From: Camarhynchus parvulus
Lineage: Eukaryota; Chordata; Aves; Passeriformes; Thraupidae
Reading direction: 5' to 3'
Length of the DNA: 64,000 nt
NCBI RefSeq assembly: GCF_901933205.1
Contig: NC_044596.1
Span: forward strand, 1,986,001 to 2,050,000
In this document: positions 1 to 11,682 of the stretch, piece after piece
Layout: each line of letters begins with the position of its first letter
Numbering within the stretch: the stretch's first letter is position 1
Notes under the pieces: model-generated
Told to the model about the DNA's origin: nothing
Seen by the model: only the letters and a program-made list of their open reading frames with translations
The model's database searches: none
Translations under genes and position numbers: made by a program

Positions 1-576
1 GGCTCCTCCCTCTGGGCTCACATCTCCCAATGGGATGATGGAATTTGATCAGCCATGCAGGGACACTCAATAGCCTGTTATCAGCAGATGTGTCCCTGAG
101 GAAGGATTGGGTGTGGAAGATGTCGGTGATGGAGAGAGACGGGGAGACTGACTCGGTGATCAGAATCCAATCTTATTGTGGGACACAAACACTTATATAG
201 TACTTCAGGGAGACTATGATTTTATTTTTAAATTATTTAAAATCACATACACAAACTTTTTATTATTTAAAATCACATACACACACTTATGCATATAACA
301 ACATCTCCTGCTTGCAGAGTTTAATGGGATTTTCTTTTTCCTGTAAACCCGTTTGATTTCATCTTCTTGCAATCCAGGCCTAATTTTCAAAGTTCCGTTT
401 TCTTTTGCCAAGGCATCCTGTTATCAAATCTCTTTTGTTAACCAGTCCAAAGTCCATCATCTGTCTCGTGTCCCCCAACATTCCAACAGAAGAGATCAGG
501 AAAACTGCCCACTGAACAGAAGCCAACTGCCATCCAGATGGCAAATGGAATCCAATTTGCTTGGCAATCCAGGACA
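1..576 (+). mobile_element. 3' part of an ERVL-like LTR, split by a nested LTR
   Basis: The segments 1-120 and 489-576 together match 19352-19563 of the LTR at 18903-19563: both share GGCTCCTCCCTCTGGGCTCA at the start and GCAATCCAGGACA at the end. The left part of the element lies outside the window. The middle is occupied by a second LTR. The family name is my recollection of passerine repeats; the match between the two copies is seen directly. Confidence 0.65.
121..488 (+). mobile_element. Solo LTR nested inside another LTR, 5-bp TSD
   Basis: The element begins TGTCGGTGATGG and ends TTCCAACA, so it has the TG...CA ends of an LTR. It is flanked by a perfect direct repeat GAAGA (116-120 and 489-493). 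Removing it rejoins the host LTR into a sequence collinear with the copy near 19460. The inside is AT-rich with a repeated AAAATCACATACACA motif. No coding sequence remains. Confidence 0.7.
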
Positions 577-1240
577 GGGGCTGGATCCACCACCCATCAC
601 TCCCTGGATCAGAGGAGATGTTGCCATTGTGGATGCTGCACTGGGAGTGTGTTTTGATTTTTAAATCATGAGTGTGATGGGTTCATTCCCTTTCCAGGGC
701 TGCCTTCCCCAGAGCCAGGCTGGGAGAGGCACAGTTAATGGAGTGTGGCTCGTTTCTCCCAGGGAAAAGGCAGAGTTATGGCCATGGCTGCTGGCCCAGC
801 TCCCAAGCACCTGGGAGAATTGATCCTTCTGTGCCTAATAGGCTGGAAAGGCCAGGAATGTGTATAAACACTGTGATCCAGGAGCTGAGGCAGCGTGGCT
901 TGGGGCTGGAGGTTTGAATCCTCTGGAGTTTGTCTCTTCCAAATGTGCTTTTCCTCCTATCAGGGTTTTTCTTGGTACCAGCATCATCAGCACCAGAAAT
1001 ACACTGGTTGGGAAATGCAGCCAGGCTCCATTGCTGAATGTGTGTTTTCAGGAGCAGGAGACTTTTCCATGAGATATTGAACCAGAAATGAGCTCCTGTG
1101 AAAACTTTTCCCATGTTTTCCCTGCAGTGAACCCACCTAACAGCCCTCTGCTTTTCCTGATAAATAATCTGATTAGAGGTTTTCTGAGGGCAGCACTGAA
1201 TGGATGGGAAAGGCTGAGCCCTCCTGCTGTCCTGGGCTCT

Positions 1241-1418
1241 GCTCCCCACACCAAGCAGCCTGAGGAGCTGTGGGAAATTGGGCCTAAAAAGCTGGATTTG
1301 GGGTTTGCTCACCCCCCAAGAGCTGTTTGTGCTCCCCACACCAAGCAGCCTGAGGAGATGTGGGAAATTGGGCCTAAAAAGTTGGATTTGGGGTTTGCTC
1401 ACCCTCAAGAAATGTTTG
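1241..1418. repeat. Tandem duplication, 90-bp unit, two copies
   Basis: GCTCCCCACACCAAGCAGCC starts at 1241 and again at 1331, and the following ~70 bases are nearly identical in both copies. The rest of 577-1650 holds nothing I can recognise. Confidence 0.8.
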
Positions 1419-1654
1419 TGCAAGGCATTTTTGCCTTTGTCCAGATGGAATGTGCTGCTGTATCCCATGTCCTGCTGGGAAGGAAAGGGAGGTGGTGTCC
1501 TTTCACCTGAAGGATTTTATTGTCTGCACTAAAGGTGGGTTAAAGGTGGAGACCTCAGAGCAAACTTCCAGGAGCTGAAGGGGCCTACAAGGGAGCCAGA
1601 GGGGGACTCTCCCAATAAATTGGAGTGACAGGACAAGGGCAATGGGTTTGCACT

Positions 1655-1880
1655 GAAAGAAGGGGAATTTAGCTCAGATATTAGAAAAATGCTGCCCTGT
1701 GAGGGTGGGCAGGCCCTGGCACAGGGTGCCCAGAGCAGCTGTGGCCGCCCCTGGATCCCTGGAGGTGCCCAAGGCCAGGCTGGACAGGGCTGGGACCAAC
1801 CTGGGGCAGTGGAAGGTGTCCCCCATGGTGGGGTGGAATGAGAAGGGCTTGAAGGTCCCTCCCAAGCCAAACCATTCCAT
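1655..1880 (+). mobile_element. CR1 LINE 3' fragment
   Basis: It carries the diagnostic CR1 tail phrases CCCTGTGAGGGTGGGCAGGC, CCTGGCACAGGGTGCCCAGA and GTGCCCAAGGCCAGGCTGGA in order. It is a 5'-truncated copy of the kind spread through bird genomes. No reverse-transcriptase frame is left. Confidence 0.85.
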
Positions 1881-2239
1881 AATAAATGCAAATATCTGCA
1901 ATATCTCAGAGCTGGCTGTCCCCCAGCTCAGCCCGCTCAGGTCAGGGCTGCTCCTGGGCTCCCCTGGCAGGGGGAACTGCTGTGCCCAGGGCTGTGGTGT
2001 CCTCTGAGCCCAGGGCTGGCTCTGGGCTCCCCGAGGGTCCCGGGGCTCAGCACCAGCACTGAGCATCCTCACACTGAAGGGGCAGCTGAAGGATTCACAC
2101 CTGAGTGAGGGGGAGCAGAATTTGGGGCCTGGCCACTGCTCCTGCTCCCTCCTGTGTGCTCCCAGCCAAAGAAAATCCTCTGAAACACCAAATAATAAAA
2201 GAGATATGAAATACCTCTTCCAAATAATGAAATGTAGTG

Positions 2240-2462
2240 GGTTTAGATTCGATTTTAGGAAAAAATCCTTCCCTGTGAGGGTGCGGAGGCCCTGGCACAG
2301 GGTGCCCAGAGCAGCTGTAGCTGCCCCTGGATCCCTGGCAGTGCCCAAGGCCAGGCTGGATGGGGTTTGGAGCCACCTGGGGCAGTGGAAGGTGTCCCTG
2401 CCATGGCAGGGCTGGGACGAGGCGATCATCAAAGTCCCTTCCAATGCAAACCACCCCACAAG
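2240..2462 (+). mobile_element. CR1 LINE 3' fragment
   Basis: This second CR1 tail has the same orientation and the same ordered phrases as the copy at 1655 (CCTGGCACAGGGTGCCCAGA, GTGCCCAAGGCCAGGCTGGA, CAGTGGAAGGTGTCCCTGCC). The two copies differ at many positions, so they are probably independent insertions. Confidence 0.85.
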
Positions 2463-2639
2463 CCCCTGACAATAAATCAGGGAAAGGGGCTCCCAAAGCC
2501 CCCAGACCCTCCCTCCCCCAGGGGAATCAGCAGCCAGCTCCTCCCGGGGCCGCATTTTAGGGCCATTTTCCAGGGATTTTCTTTTCCCCACAGCAAAACC
2601 AGACCCACCCCTTTGTGCCAGGACTCGACGCTACTTTTT

Positions 2640-3190
2640 TTCTCCTGCCAGAGCCTCCCTCGTTGCAGGGGGGGCGGCCGGGCACCCCAGCTTTGACGCG
2701 CAGCCCTGGTGACTCAAGCCTGCGTCAGGGGCTGCGTGTCCCTTCGCGTTGATTTTTTTTTTTTTTTAATTTCTCTTATTTTTAATTTTCTATCCGCTTT
2801 CTCTCCTGATTTCCCGGGAGCCGCTCGGAGTTGCCTCCCTCCGGCGGGGCCGGGCGAGCCCAGCGCGCATCCACGGGGCGGCGGCGGGGCGGGCGGGGAC
2901 GGGCAGCGGAGCGGAGCCGCCGGTACCTCGGAGCATCCCCGCCGAGCCCTTCCCGAGCCCTGCCCGCCTTTCCCGGCCGCTGCCGCTCCCGCCGGCCCGG
3001 CTCCCTGCATCCTCCTCGCTCTCCCCTGCTGATTTCTGCCGGGAATTTGGGTGATTCCTGCCGGGAATTTTGCGCTGTTTCCTTCAGGACCGGGCCAGTT
3101 TCTCCTGGAATCGTGAGGGTTTCATCCTCCCGGGGAGCCGCCGCAGCGCCGAGGTGAGGATGCTCCCCCCATCCCCGCCCTGCTGCCGGC
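2640..3190 (+). promoter_or_regulatory. SLC6A17: CpG-rich block, probable SLC6A17 promoter
   Basis: Base composition changes sharply to CpG-rich sequence with GC-box-like GGGGCGG and GGGCGGGG stretches near 2875-2905, next to a T-run at 2752-2768. No TATA box is evident. It ends at a good splice donor (GAG|GTGAGG, donor at 3154). Mammalian SLC6A17 has a non-coding first exon far upstream of the ATG, which this would match. The assignment is inference; transcript data would be needed to place the start site. Confidence 0.5.
2905..3153 (+). other. SLC6A17: Candidate non-coding exon 1 of SLC6A17 (5'UTR)
   Basis: The end is set by the donor GCCGAG|GTGAGG. The start is a guess within the CpG-rich block. 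It would splice to the acceptor CCCACACAG at 11682, 119 bases before the ATG. No conserved protein is encoded here. Confidence 0.35.
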
Positions 3191-4557
3191 GCTGGGTGCC
3201 CCCTCCCCAGCGGGGAAAAGATGCTCAGAGCCGGGGGGAGGTTAATGGAGGGGACAGCCCAGCCTGGGGGCACCAGGCGTGGCCCTCGGGGTGGTGGCAT
3301 CCAGGGCTGGGGGGACATTTGGAGGCACTCCAGGGGCTGGGGCGTCCCCGCCGGGGGTGGCTCTGGGCTCCTGCCCGGCTCCTGCTGCTGGGGGGCTCAT
3401 CCCGTCTGAGGATGGGTGGCAATGCAGCCTCCAGGTTGACCTTGACAATAACATTGGGAGAGGAGAAAGCGTTGGGCTGCAATGAATATTTCAGTCCTGG
3501 TCTCTGGAGTGGTGGTGGTGGTGGGGAGGGGTTTGCCCTTTCTTTTATTTTCGTGCTGCTCTTTGAGTGCGGATGGTTGGGTTTGAGGTAGAAAATGGGG
3601 TTTGGGGTCCTGGTTTTGTGAAATTCCCAGGATTGGGTGTGGGGAGCCCTTGGTCCCCTCTGTGCACGCTGGATAAACCCAAAGATGTGTTTTTTGGGCT
3701 GGTCCAAATTCCCATCACTCTGGGAATGTGGGGCTCAGACCAGCTGAGAAATCTGCTCCCAGCTCTTTGTAGAGGACCCAGAAGGTGAAATGCTGCTCCC
3801 TGGATCACGCCTTGTGTCTGAAGCACCTGAGGTTCCAATCCATCAGGAGCTGATGTAACTATTTCTGGTCTTGGGAGGAAAGAAACCTGGAGCACGGCGG
3901 CAGCTGAGCTATTCTTGGCAGGGTGGAGAGTTCCTTGTGAATATTTCTCCAGAGGTGTCAGGACTAGGTCAAGGAACCTGGCTGGGGGTGTGACTGCTCC
4001 GAGGGAAATAAAATGTGGGTCTGAGCTGTCCATTGGGATGGAGTGGAGATGGCTCTGCTGAAATCAGTAGGGATAAAAGGGTTCAGTTTAAATCTGGAGT
4101 GACTCCACTGCTACTTCAGGCTTGCAGAGAGCAGGAATCTGGAGTTCCACCAGAGCTGGAGTCACGAGGATCAGATTCACCCCAAATCAGACGCTGACCT
4201 GCCCACGTCCAGGTGAAATCATTGCCTTGGGAGGAGCAGCCCTGCTTTTACCCCATCCCGGGCTGGCTTTGGATTTGTTTGTTTACAAACGTAGCAGCAG
4301 CTCCATGAATTACAACGGGGAAAAGCAGCACTCACAGAGGGCTTTGGGTGCTGCCGTTTGTTGCTTTTTAGGGTAAATCTCGTCCGGTTTGGGGCTCGTT
4401 GAGTAACCTTTGGCTGGAGTGGGTGAGTTACCATGGATCGCTGAGGTCTAAGCGGAAAACGATCTTCTGGTGAATCAAACCAGCCCTGAAGGGATCATAT
4501 GATGGTTGCCTTTGCTCTGGCGTACGTTATTGCAGCTGTGAGTGTTTTCGTGCTGCC

Positions 4558-4796
4558 GAATGAGACAGGAAAGGAGCCCTGAGCCCATGAACCCACGGGC
4601 TCACAGAATGAGACAGGAAAGGAGCCCTGAGCCCATGAACCCACGGGCTCACAGAATGAGACAGGAAAGGAGCCCTAAGCCCATGAACCCACGGGCTCAC
4701 AGAATGAGACAGGAAAGGAGCCCTGAGCCCATGAACCCACGGGCTCACAGAATGAGACAGGAAAGGAGCCCACGGGCTCACAGCCTCGTGACAGAC
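4558..4796. repeat. 48-bp minisatellite, about five copies
   Basis: GAATGAGACAGGAAAGGAGC recurs every 48 bases (about 4558, 4606, 4654, 4702, 4750) followed by CCTGAGCCCATGAACCCACG; the last copy is shortened. The unit length is a multiple of three, which gives artificial repeated frames on both strands. Confidence 0.9.
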
Positions 4797-4805
4797 CCAA
4801 CTGCC

Positions 4806-5118
4806 GGGGCTGCTCCTCCCGTGACCCATCAGCAAAACCCTTCCTGAGGTTCCTTGGCACCTCCTGGGGACAGGAGTGGCTGTCGGGTCCCAGCCGTGTC
4901 CCTCTGGGGTGGGACAGACCCACCTGGTTGAAATGCTCATTTTTAATTCAACCAATCTCATCTTGTGGGTTTTCCTGCCTCAGTTTCTCCTTTCTGGGCC
5001 CGGGGCTGCTCCTCCCGTGACCCATCAGCAAAACCCTTCCTGAGGTTCCTTGGCACCTCCTGGGGACAGGAGTGGCTGTCGGGTCACAGCCGTGTCCCTC
5101 TGGGGTGGGACAGACCCG
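4806..5118. repeat. Direct duplication of ~115 bp, period ~192 bp
   Basis: The block starting GGGGCTGCTCCTCCCGTGAC occurs at about 4806 and again at about 4998, and runs nearly identical through CTGGGGTGGGACAGACCC. The spacer (TTGAAATGCTCATTTTTAAT...) has a relative at 6391-6460. Confidence 0.85.
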
Positions 5119-6709
5119 CCTGGGCCGGGCAGAGCTGGTGCAGCCCCAGCCCTGCTTTGCTGGAGAGGAATTTGGGATATTTATAACATCTGGGCGCTCT
5201 CAGCCAGCGGGGTGGGTGTAAGACAGAAGCGGGGGCAGCTCTGATTCATCAGCTCTCCTGTGTCACGATGCTAAAGCGGGACGGGAAGGACGAGGAGCGG
5301 CTCCGGCCCCGCGGGGGGAAATGTGAGAGGCCGGGCTGCCTTCAGCCCCAGCCAGCCCTGGGATGCTTCCCGTGCTCTGTCACCCTCTGACACTGAGCCC
5401 AGCTGCAGTTTGTGCCTCCCCAGGGGTGGGTGTGAGGAGGGGACAGCCCTGGTGGCACGGAGTCACCCGTGTCCTTTCCGCACTTTAATGAGGGGACAAG
5501 GGGAGCAGCCCTAATGAGCCCAGATGGTAAAACCCTTCCCCTGAGGAGCCACAGGCCAGGCAAGGAGGAGCAAATTTAAGATGGAGGCGTCTTGGAGCAG
5601 CCTCTCTGGTGGAAGAGGGAGGTTTGTATGGTGGAGGCTGTGGGAAGGTCCTCGGGGCAGGGCAGGGGTGGGCAGAGCTGCAAAAACTCTGCCTTGGGCA
5701 GAAATCTCTTCCTGGGGCTTTGAAGAGAAGTTTGGATGTGCTGGGAGGGCCCTGCCCTTGGTTTCCTGTGGCTTGGAGGAGCAGGATGCTTCCCAAAGGA
5801 CCAGCTCTGCCAGGGCCATGCCCACCCCAGCACGGAGGCTCTGCTGACCTCAGGGAGCAGCAGGAAGGGGCCTGGAGCTGGTTTTCTCATGATTTGGGCC
5901 AAAGTGGGATGAGCACCCAGGTCTCCTTCCCTTGGCTCTGGGCTGTGCAGCACAGAGGGAGGAACAGGAGGGATCCGTGCTCCTTCCCTCCTCCTGTGCT
6001 CCTTGGTGACCTTGGATCTGTCCCTTCTCCTCGCTGGGCCAGGCTCCCCACCCCAGCCAGCAGCCTTGCCCTGGGTGCAGTATTTCCCTGGCTCTCTGTG
6101 TGTCAGGGAGGATGGGGAGCTGCAAATTGATGCTCAGCTCTCCCAGCCCCAAGCTGAGAGTACATTTCCACCTCCCGAAATCCCTCGGCTCCTCTGTCCC
6201 CACTCCTCCCTCCTCTCCCTGCTCTGTGACCTTGATGGGGTGAGCTGGACCTTCCCAGGCCTGCTGAGCTGGGTGCTGCACCAGGAACATCTTTTCCCTC
6301 TCCTTCAGGAGCTGTGGGGGATTTCTGTGGAAGCGGAAGGGGGAGACATGGTAATGGTGGGGCAGGGAGGGACCAGCAGAGTCCCCAGGGGTTGAAATGC
6401 TCATTTTTAATTCACCCAATCTCGTCTTGTGGCTTTTCCTGCCTCGGTTTCTCATTTCTGGACCCAAATTAGGAATAAATGTAGAATTTGGACACAGGAG
6501 AGGAGAGATCCCACTGCACCCCGTCATTTGGACCCAGAGCACGTTTGCTGCTCTCCTTGGGTTCTGCTGTAAATCCCCATCTCCTCCCTGCCTTCCCCTG
6601 CTCTCCCAGGCCCAGCTGAAAGCTTTGCTGACACATTTCCAGCCTGGTATTGCTCCCCAGCTGCCTTCCCAAGAAAGCAAGGATGGGCAGAGCCAGGACA
6701 CGTGGCCTG

Positions 6710-7035
6710 GAGCCTCCCTCCTCCCCTGGCCCTCGGTGATGCTGCTGCCAGGGCTGGGGGTCTGGGGTCACCCAAATAGCAGCTTTTCCCCATAACTGCT
6801 TTGGGATCCATGGGAGTCTCTGAGCAGGGATTAAACCCCTGGGTGTGACAAGGCAGGAGCTTCCCTCCTCCCCTGACCCTTGGTGATGCCGCTGCCAGGG
6901 CTGGGGGTGTGGGGAGTCTTCACTCACCTCAAATAGCAGCCCAAATAGCAGCTTTTCCCCATGGCTGCTTTTGGGATTGTTGGGAGCCTCTGAGCATGAT
7001 TAAACCCCTGGGTGTGACAAGGCAGGAGCTTCTCC
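6710..7035. repeat. Tandem duplication, two copies
   Basis: The run GCTGCCAGGGCTGGGGGT, then AAATAGCAGCTTTTCCCCAT, then TTAAACCCCTGGGTGTGACA and AGGCAGGAGCTTC occurs twice, with small insertions in the second copy (an extra CCCAAATAGCAG). Confidence 0.8.
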
Positions 7036-8637
7036 ATCCCTGCCCTTCCCCTGGTGGGTTAAATCCAGTTTGTCCCGTGGCAAACCAGTCCCACGTGCCT
7101 TGGATCTGCTGCTGCGGTGGTTCCCACACCAGTCCAAAGGGATGGGGTGCTTGGGGTCACCCTGTGCCACCTGGGCATGCATGGGGACTGTCACTTTGTG
7201 CCAGCAGGAGCCCAGGGCTCAGCCCAGGGCTCAGGGAATGGTGTTTGCTGTCTGAGGAGTTCAATGTGAAGGTTTCAGTGGGAGCAGGGAAGTGGGAATC
7301 CCATTCAAGGACACACACGGGGATATGGTGGAGGATGAGGTGAGTTATTCCCTGCCCTTGTAATGCCTGTGCAGAGACACCAGCACAAACTGGTCCTTTC
7401 CAGGTCCTGCTGTGGCAAAAGCCACGTTCCCTCTCCAGCTGGGTGCCACCAGTGCTGGTTTTACCTGGGCAAAGCTCTGGGTGCAAAGGCAGCCCTGGTC
7501 TGGCAGCACCAGTGAGGTTCTTGCAAGCCATGGGCTCTGAAAGACCCTAATCTGTCTTCTAAAGAGAGAGAAAAATGCACATTTAAGAAAATTAAGGTCA
7601 TGGGGACTAAGCAAACAAGCTGAATCTCCATCTGTCAGTGACAAGGGTTTTCTATCTCGCTCCAGCCCGGAAAGCTCCTGCTCATCAGCTGATCTGCCTT
7701 GTCTTTCTCACAGGGTGGTTGTTATTTTTGGCAGATGATTTTTTTGATTAAATTCCCTTTTCCTACCAAAGGAATGCGCAGAAATACCTCTCTCAGATGG
7801 ATTTGGGCTGTGCTTTTTCGTTTGAGGGTGCAGCCCTTGGGGCTGGTGCAAAAAGCTGGGGAAATGAGGAGGAAGAGCCCTGCTGACCTGGCTTTCCCTG
7901 GGCCCTGCTCCTGTGCTGTGTGGGCTGGTGGCTTCGTGCAGGCTCTGCCTGGGCTCATCTCCCATTCCCAGCAGGGGTGGGGATGGTGAAGGCTGGGTGT
8001 GCTCACGGAATCAGGAATGATCCTCTCTCCTTCAGCTGGCATCTCTGCCAGGCAGCACCACCATGCCCAGGCTGGGGCTGAGCCATGGGGACACAGCAGG
8101 AACCCCCAAAGCAGCCATGGGGCACTGCCAGAGCCATGCCAGGGTCAGGATCTGGATCTCTGATCATTTTTCCCCTCTAGTTTAGCTTGGGCATGGGCAG
8201 GAAGGCTTGTACCTGTCCTTCACCCTCCTGCCAATGTTTGGAGAGCCCATCCCATTAAAGCAGCCCTGCTGAGCCCCCAAATCCTTTGGGAATGTTGCTG
8301 TCTGGAGTGTCCTCCAAGGCTCTGAGAGCTTCTGGGGCTTTGTGGGTGCTGGAAGGACCCTGCTCCTGCAGGATCTGTGTCCTGGTGCCTCTCAGAGCTC
8401 AGAACAACTGAACCAAGGACAGGAACAGGCTGAGATCCCTCTGGATCTGTGGGGTCTGTGCTGACCCCACGGTGCTGGCCTGGCTCAGCACCACCTGCCC
8501 TGGACCTGGCACCTCCCAGCGCATGGGGTGTCCCAAAAAAGCTGTTTGGGTGCCCTCACCGTGGGCCACTGTGCTCTGGGGGCTCGGCCAGCACATCCTG
8601 GATCTCCTTGGCTCTCTTCCTAATCTACTTTAGAGTT

Positions 8638-8919
8638 TCCTAAAGAGAAACTTTAGGGATCCTAAAGAGATATTTTAGAGAGCCTAAAGAGATACTTTAG
8701 GGGTCCTAAAGAGATACTTTAAAGATCCTAAAGAGATATTTTAGGGGTCCCAAAGAGAAACTTTAGGGGCCCTAAAGAGATATTTTAGAGATCCTAAAGA
8801 GATATTTTAGACAGCCTAAAGAGAAACTTTAGGGGTCCTAAAGAGATATTTTAGAGAGCCTAAAGAGATGCTTTAGAGATCCTAAAGAGATACTTCAGAG
8901 AATCCTAAGAGATATTTTA
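8638..8919. repeat. 22-bp minisatellite with inner dyad, ~13 copies
   Basis: CCTAAAGAGATATTTTAGAG and close variants repeat about 13 times. Most units contain CTAAA followed about six bases later by TTTAG, so each unit can form a small hairpin. Unit ends vary (GGGGTC, GAGATC, GAGAGC). Confidence 0.9.
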
Positions 8920-9640
8920 ACCCCAAGCCCGAGTCCTCCTGGTGCCCTGAAGGAGCTGCTGAGCAGACAGGGAGCAGCAAACAACCCGTGGGTGATTTAT
9001 CCAGCTCTGCACCGATCCGCACAGAGCCCGAGCCGGCCCTGATGGGAATCCTGCCCTTGCCCGGCTGCTGGGCGGGGCCCTGGCCGTGCTCGGTGCCCAT
9101 CCCCAGCCGGCTGAGGATGCTCCAGCCCCGGGCAGCCACGTGCCGGTAATTGCCGCGATTGAGCAGCGAGCGGCTGCTGTGAATGAGCCCTCGTTAGGAA
9201 ATTAAACATCGCTGGGCCTGGCCTGCACTAAATAACTCAAGCGGCTTCTCCGGAGGAGTCGGATCCAGGAAAGATGTGGAGCCGAGATGGTTGCCTGGCA
9301 ACGGATGCAGCCGACGGTTGAAAATAGATTTTTTTTTTTTTCATATAGGAACAGGGCCTGGCAAAGGGGGAACTTCCGACAGGGGTGAGAAAACACCGAG
9401 GTGAGGGTGGCTGAGGGGGAGGTTTCCTGCTCCCGCTGCTTTGCTGATGGGCTTTGCTGCCTGGGCTGAACCCACTGCCCTGAATAAGGATGGGATTGTG
9501 GGCTGAGCTGGATCAAAAATGTCCAAGAGGAGAGAAGAGCTGGGAATGGCTCTGGAAAAGCCCTCAGGGTGGGAGGAGCAGGTGCTGCTGGGTCAGGTCT
9601 GGGAGCACCACCATGGCCCAGCTGAGATAAACAGGGCAGG

Positions 9641-10280
9641 TGAATTTTCCTCCTTTTAATGCCCTTATTAAAAATGATCAGCTCAAGATTGAGAGGCTCG
9701 ATGGGTCTGGCGTCGCTCCCAGGGTGATTCTGAGGAGGAGAAATGCGCAGCTTCGTCCCTTAAAGGGCAGAGCTGGGGGTCCCATCCTCTCGAGGGCAGT
9801 GGGGATCTGCCCCACATTTCTACTTTTGGGTTTTGCCGTCCCAGGGTCTTGGCTCCAGCTGAGGTCTTTGCTCAGGGCGAGGGGCAACAAAGGTTCTCAG
9901 CATCTCTGCAGGCTCGGCACTCTGTTCCTCACGTCCAGACATCACTCTGATCTCTTAATTCTGTGTTGGCTCGTTGGTTTTGGGGTCTTTTCGGTAAGTT
10001 TGGTGGGGTGGCTTCCCATGGCATGCTGGTCCCGAGGTTATTTTGCATCTTCTGATGCCCCCCCCCCAATGTCCCCTCCTCTCACTGTCCGGGGAGAAGG
10101 ACTACCAACCCCAGGCAGGGCCTTAGCGATACAAAAGCAGCAATTAACAAAAACGACAGGTGGTTACAATAACAAACAGGCAGAACTTCACCTTGGCAGC
10201 AACTGGTTAAACTGGTTTCACTCTGCAACCCTTTCTCCCTCCAAAACAAAAAAAAATTGGCAGATTTTTTACTTATAACA
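9641..10280 (+). mobile_element. LTR-like insertion between two copies of a ~100-bp flank
   Basis: An AT-richer block beginning TGAATTTTCC and ending TTATAACA. The sequence GGAGAGAAGAGCTGGGAATG and its continuation lies on both sides (about 9530-9620 and 10281-10390). I see no clean short TSD and no coding remains, so an LTR is the best guess from its composition and TG...CA ends. Confidence 0.4.
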
Positions 10281-11131
10281 GGAGAGAAGAGCTGGGAATG
10301 GCTCTGGAAAAGCCCCCAGGAGGGAGGAGGAGGAGGCGCTGCTGCCCAGCTGGGGTGGGTCAGGTCTCTGAGCTCGGCACCACCATGGCCCTGGTGTCCC
10401 TGGGAGCAGAGATGGAGAGGACAGGAAAGAGGAGAGTGCAACTCTTCAGGAGGGTCCCTTTTCCAAGCTGAGGCATTTATTGTGGCAGTTCTGTGTTTTC
10501 TCCCCACCATGCTCCAAGGTGGGAGCTGCCCCATCTGCCCCCAGTGCTCCCAGTATGGAGAGGAAGGACGTGGTGCTTTCCCAGTTTGGGGGTGCCCAGC
10601 CCAGTGGAGCAGATTTCCACAATGAACCCACGATTTTTGGGGCGGGGTGGGGGAAATCTGCAGGGCTGGGCTGGGTTCTGAGCACCTCCTGAGGTGCTCC
10701 TGTGCAGGATTGCCCCTCCTGACCCACGCTGAGGGCTGGGGAAGTGAAGGGACCAGGGTTGATGGCTTTGCCTTGGCTGCTGCTGTTTTTGCAGCTGTTA
10801 TCTCTCCCTGGGGAGATTGAGCATCAGGCTCCAAGGCTTTTCAGTCACTCCTGATAACTTCCTGGAATGCAGAGATAGCCTGGGCATGTGTCACTGTCCC
10901 CTGAGCGCTTCCAAGCTGTCGTGGAGCTGTGCTGATGGTCAGGAGGGGAAGGAGCAGGACAGGCAGGGCAGAGGCTGGGTTTGGTGTCAGGCCTTGTGAG
11001 GTTCAGCTGCTGGGCTGGAGGTGCTAGAGGGGAGGAGAGGTGTCACAGGGATGTGACCTGTCATCACCTGTCACTGTCCCCTGGAGCCCAGGGAAATTCC
11101 TCTCTCTGGGACACAGGAGGCTCTTCTCCAT

Positions 11132-11310
11132 GCATGAGAGCAGCTGTGGCTGCCCCTGGATACCTGGAAGCGTCCAAGGCCAGGCTGGACAGGGCTTGGA
11201 GCAGCCTGGGGCAGTGGAAGGTGTCCCTGGTCTATGGGAGGTGTCCTGCCCATGGCAGGGGTGGGGTTGGATGAGCTTCAAGGTCCCTTCCCACCCAAAC
11301 CATCCTGGCA
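11132..11310 (+). mobile_element. CR1 LINE 3' fragment
   Basis: Contains GAGCAGCTGTGGCTGCCCCT, AAGGCCAGGCTGGACAGGGC and AGGTCCCTTCCCACCCAAAC in CR1 order. A short internal duplication (GGTCTATGGGAGGTGTCCTG) interrupts the usual phrase. Confidence 0.8.
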
Positions 11311-11397
11311 CTCTCTAACTCTCAACCAGAACATTGCACCTGGTCCAGCATTCCTGGGGCAGGAGACCCTCCAGGTTCAGGTGAATGTCCCAAGACA

Positions 11398-11625
11398 CGG
11401 GGGGTGGACACCCTTCTCTCTGGGTGCTGCAGGGATGGACACCCTCTGTCCTGGTGCTGCAGATCCCAAATCACAGGGGATGGACGCCCTTCTCTCCTGG
11501 TGCTGCAGGGATGGACACCCTTCTCTCCTGATGCTGCAGGTCCCAATCACAGGGGATGGACGCCCTTCTCTCGCTGGGTGCTGCGGGGATGGACATCCAT
11601 CTCTCCATGTGCTGCAGGTCCCACC
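11398..11625. repeat. Minisatellite just upstream of the first coding exon
   Basis: Units of the type GGGATGGACACCCTTCTCTC-CTGGTGCTGCAG alternate with a longer form holding TCCCAATCACAGG. There are about six imperfect copies, ending roughly 57 bp before the acceptor of the first coding exon. Confidence 0.8.
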
Positions 11626-11682
11626 ATCCCACTGGAGATAAGCCAAACCCAACTGACTCTGACTGACCCCTTCCCCACACAG

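Larger units (their letters stand above)
3154..11682 (+). other. SLC6A17: Likely SLC6A17 intron 1
   Basis: About 8.5 kb between the CpG block and the first coding exon. It holds short tandem duplications (4558-5118, 6710-7035, 8638-8919), an LTR-like element (9641-10280), a CR1 tail (11132-11310) and a minisatellite next to the acceptor. I see nothing recognisable in 3190-4550, 5120-6700, 7040-8630, 8920-9520 or 10390-11130; the open frames there look like chance frames in GC-rich DNA, without homology I can recognise. Confidence 0.45.
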
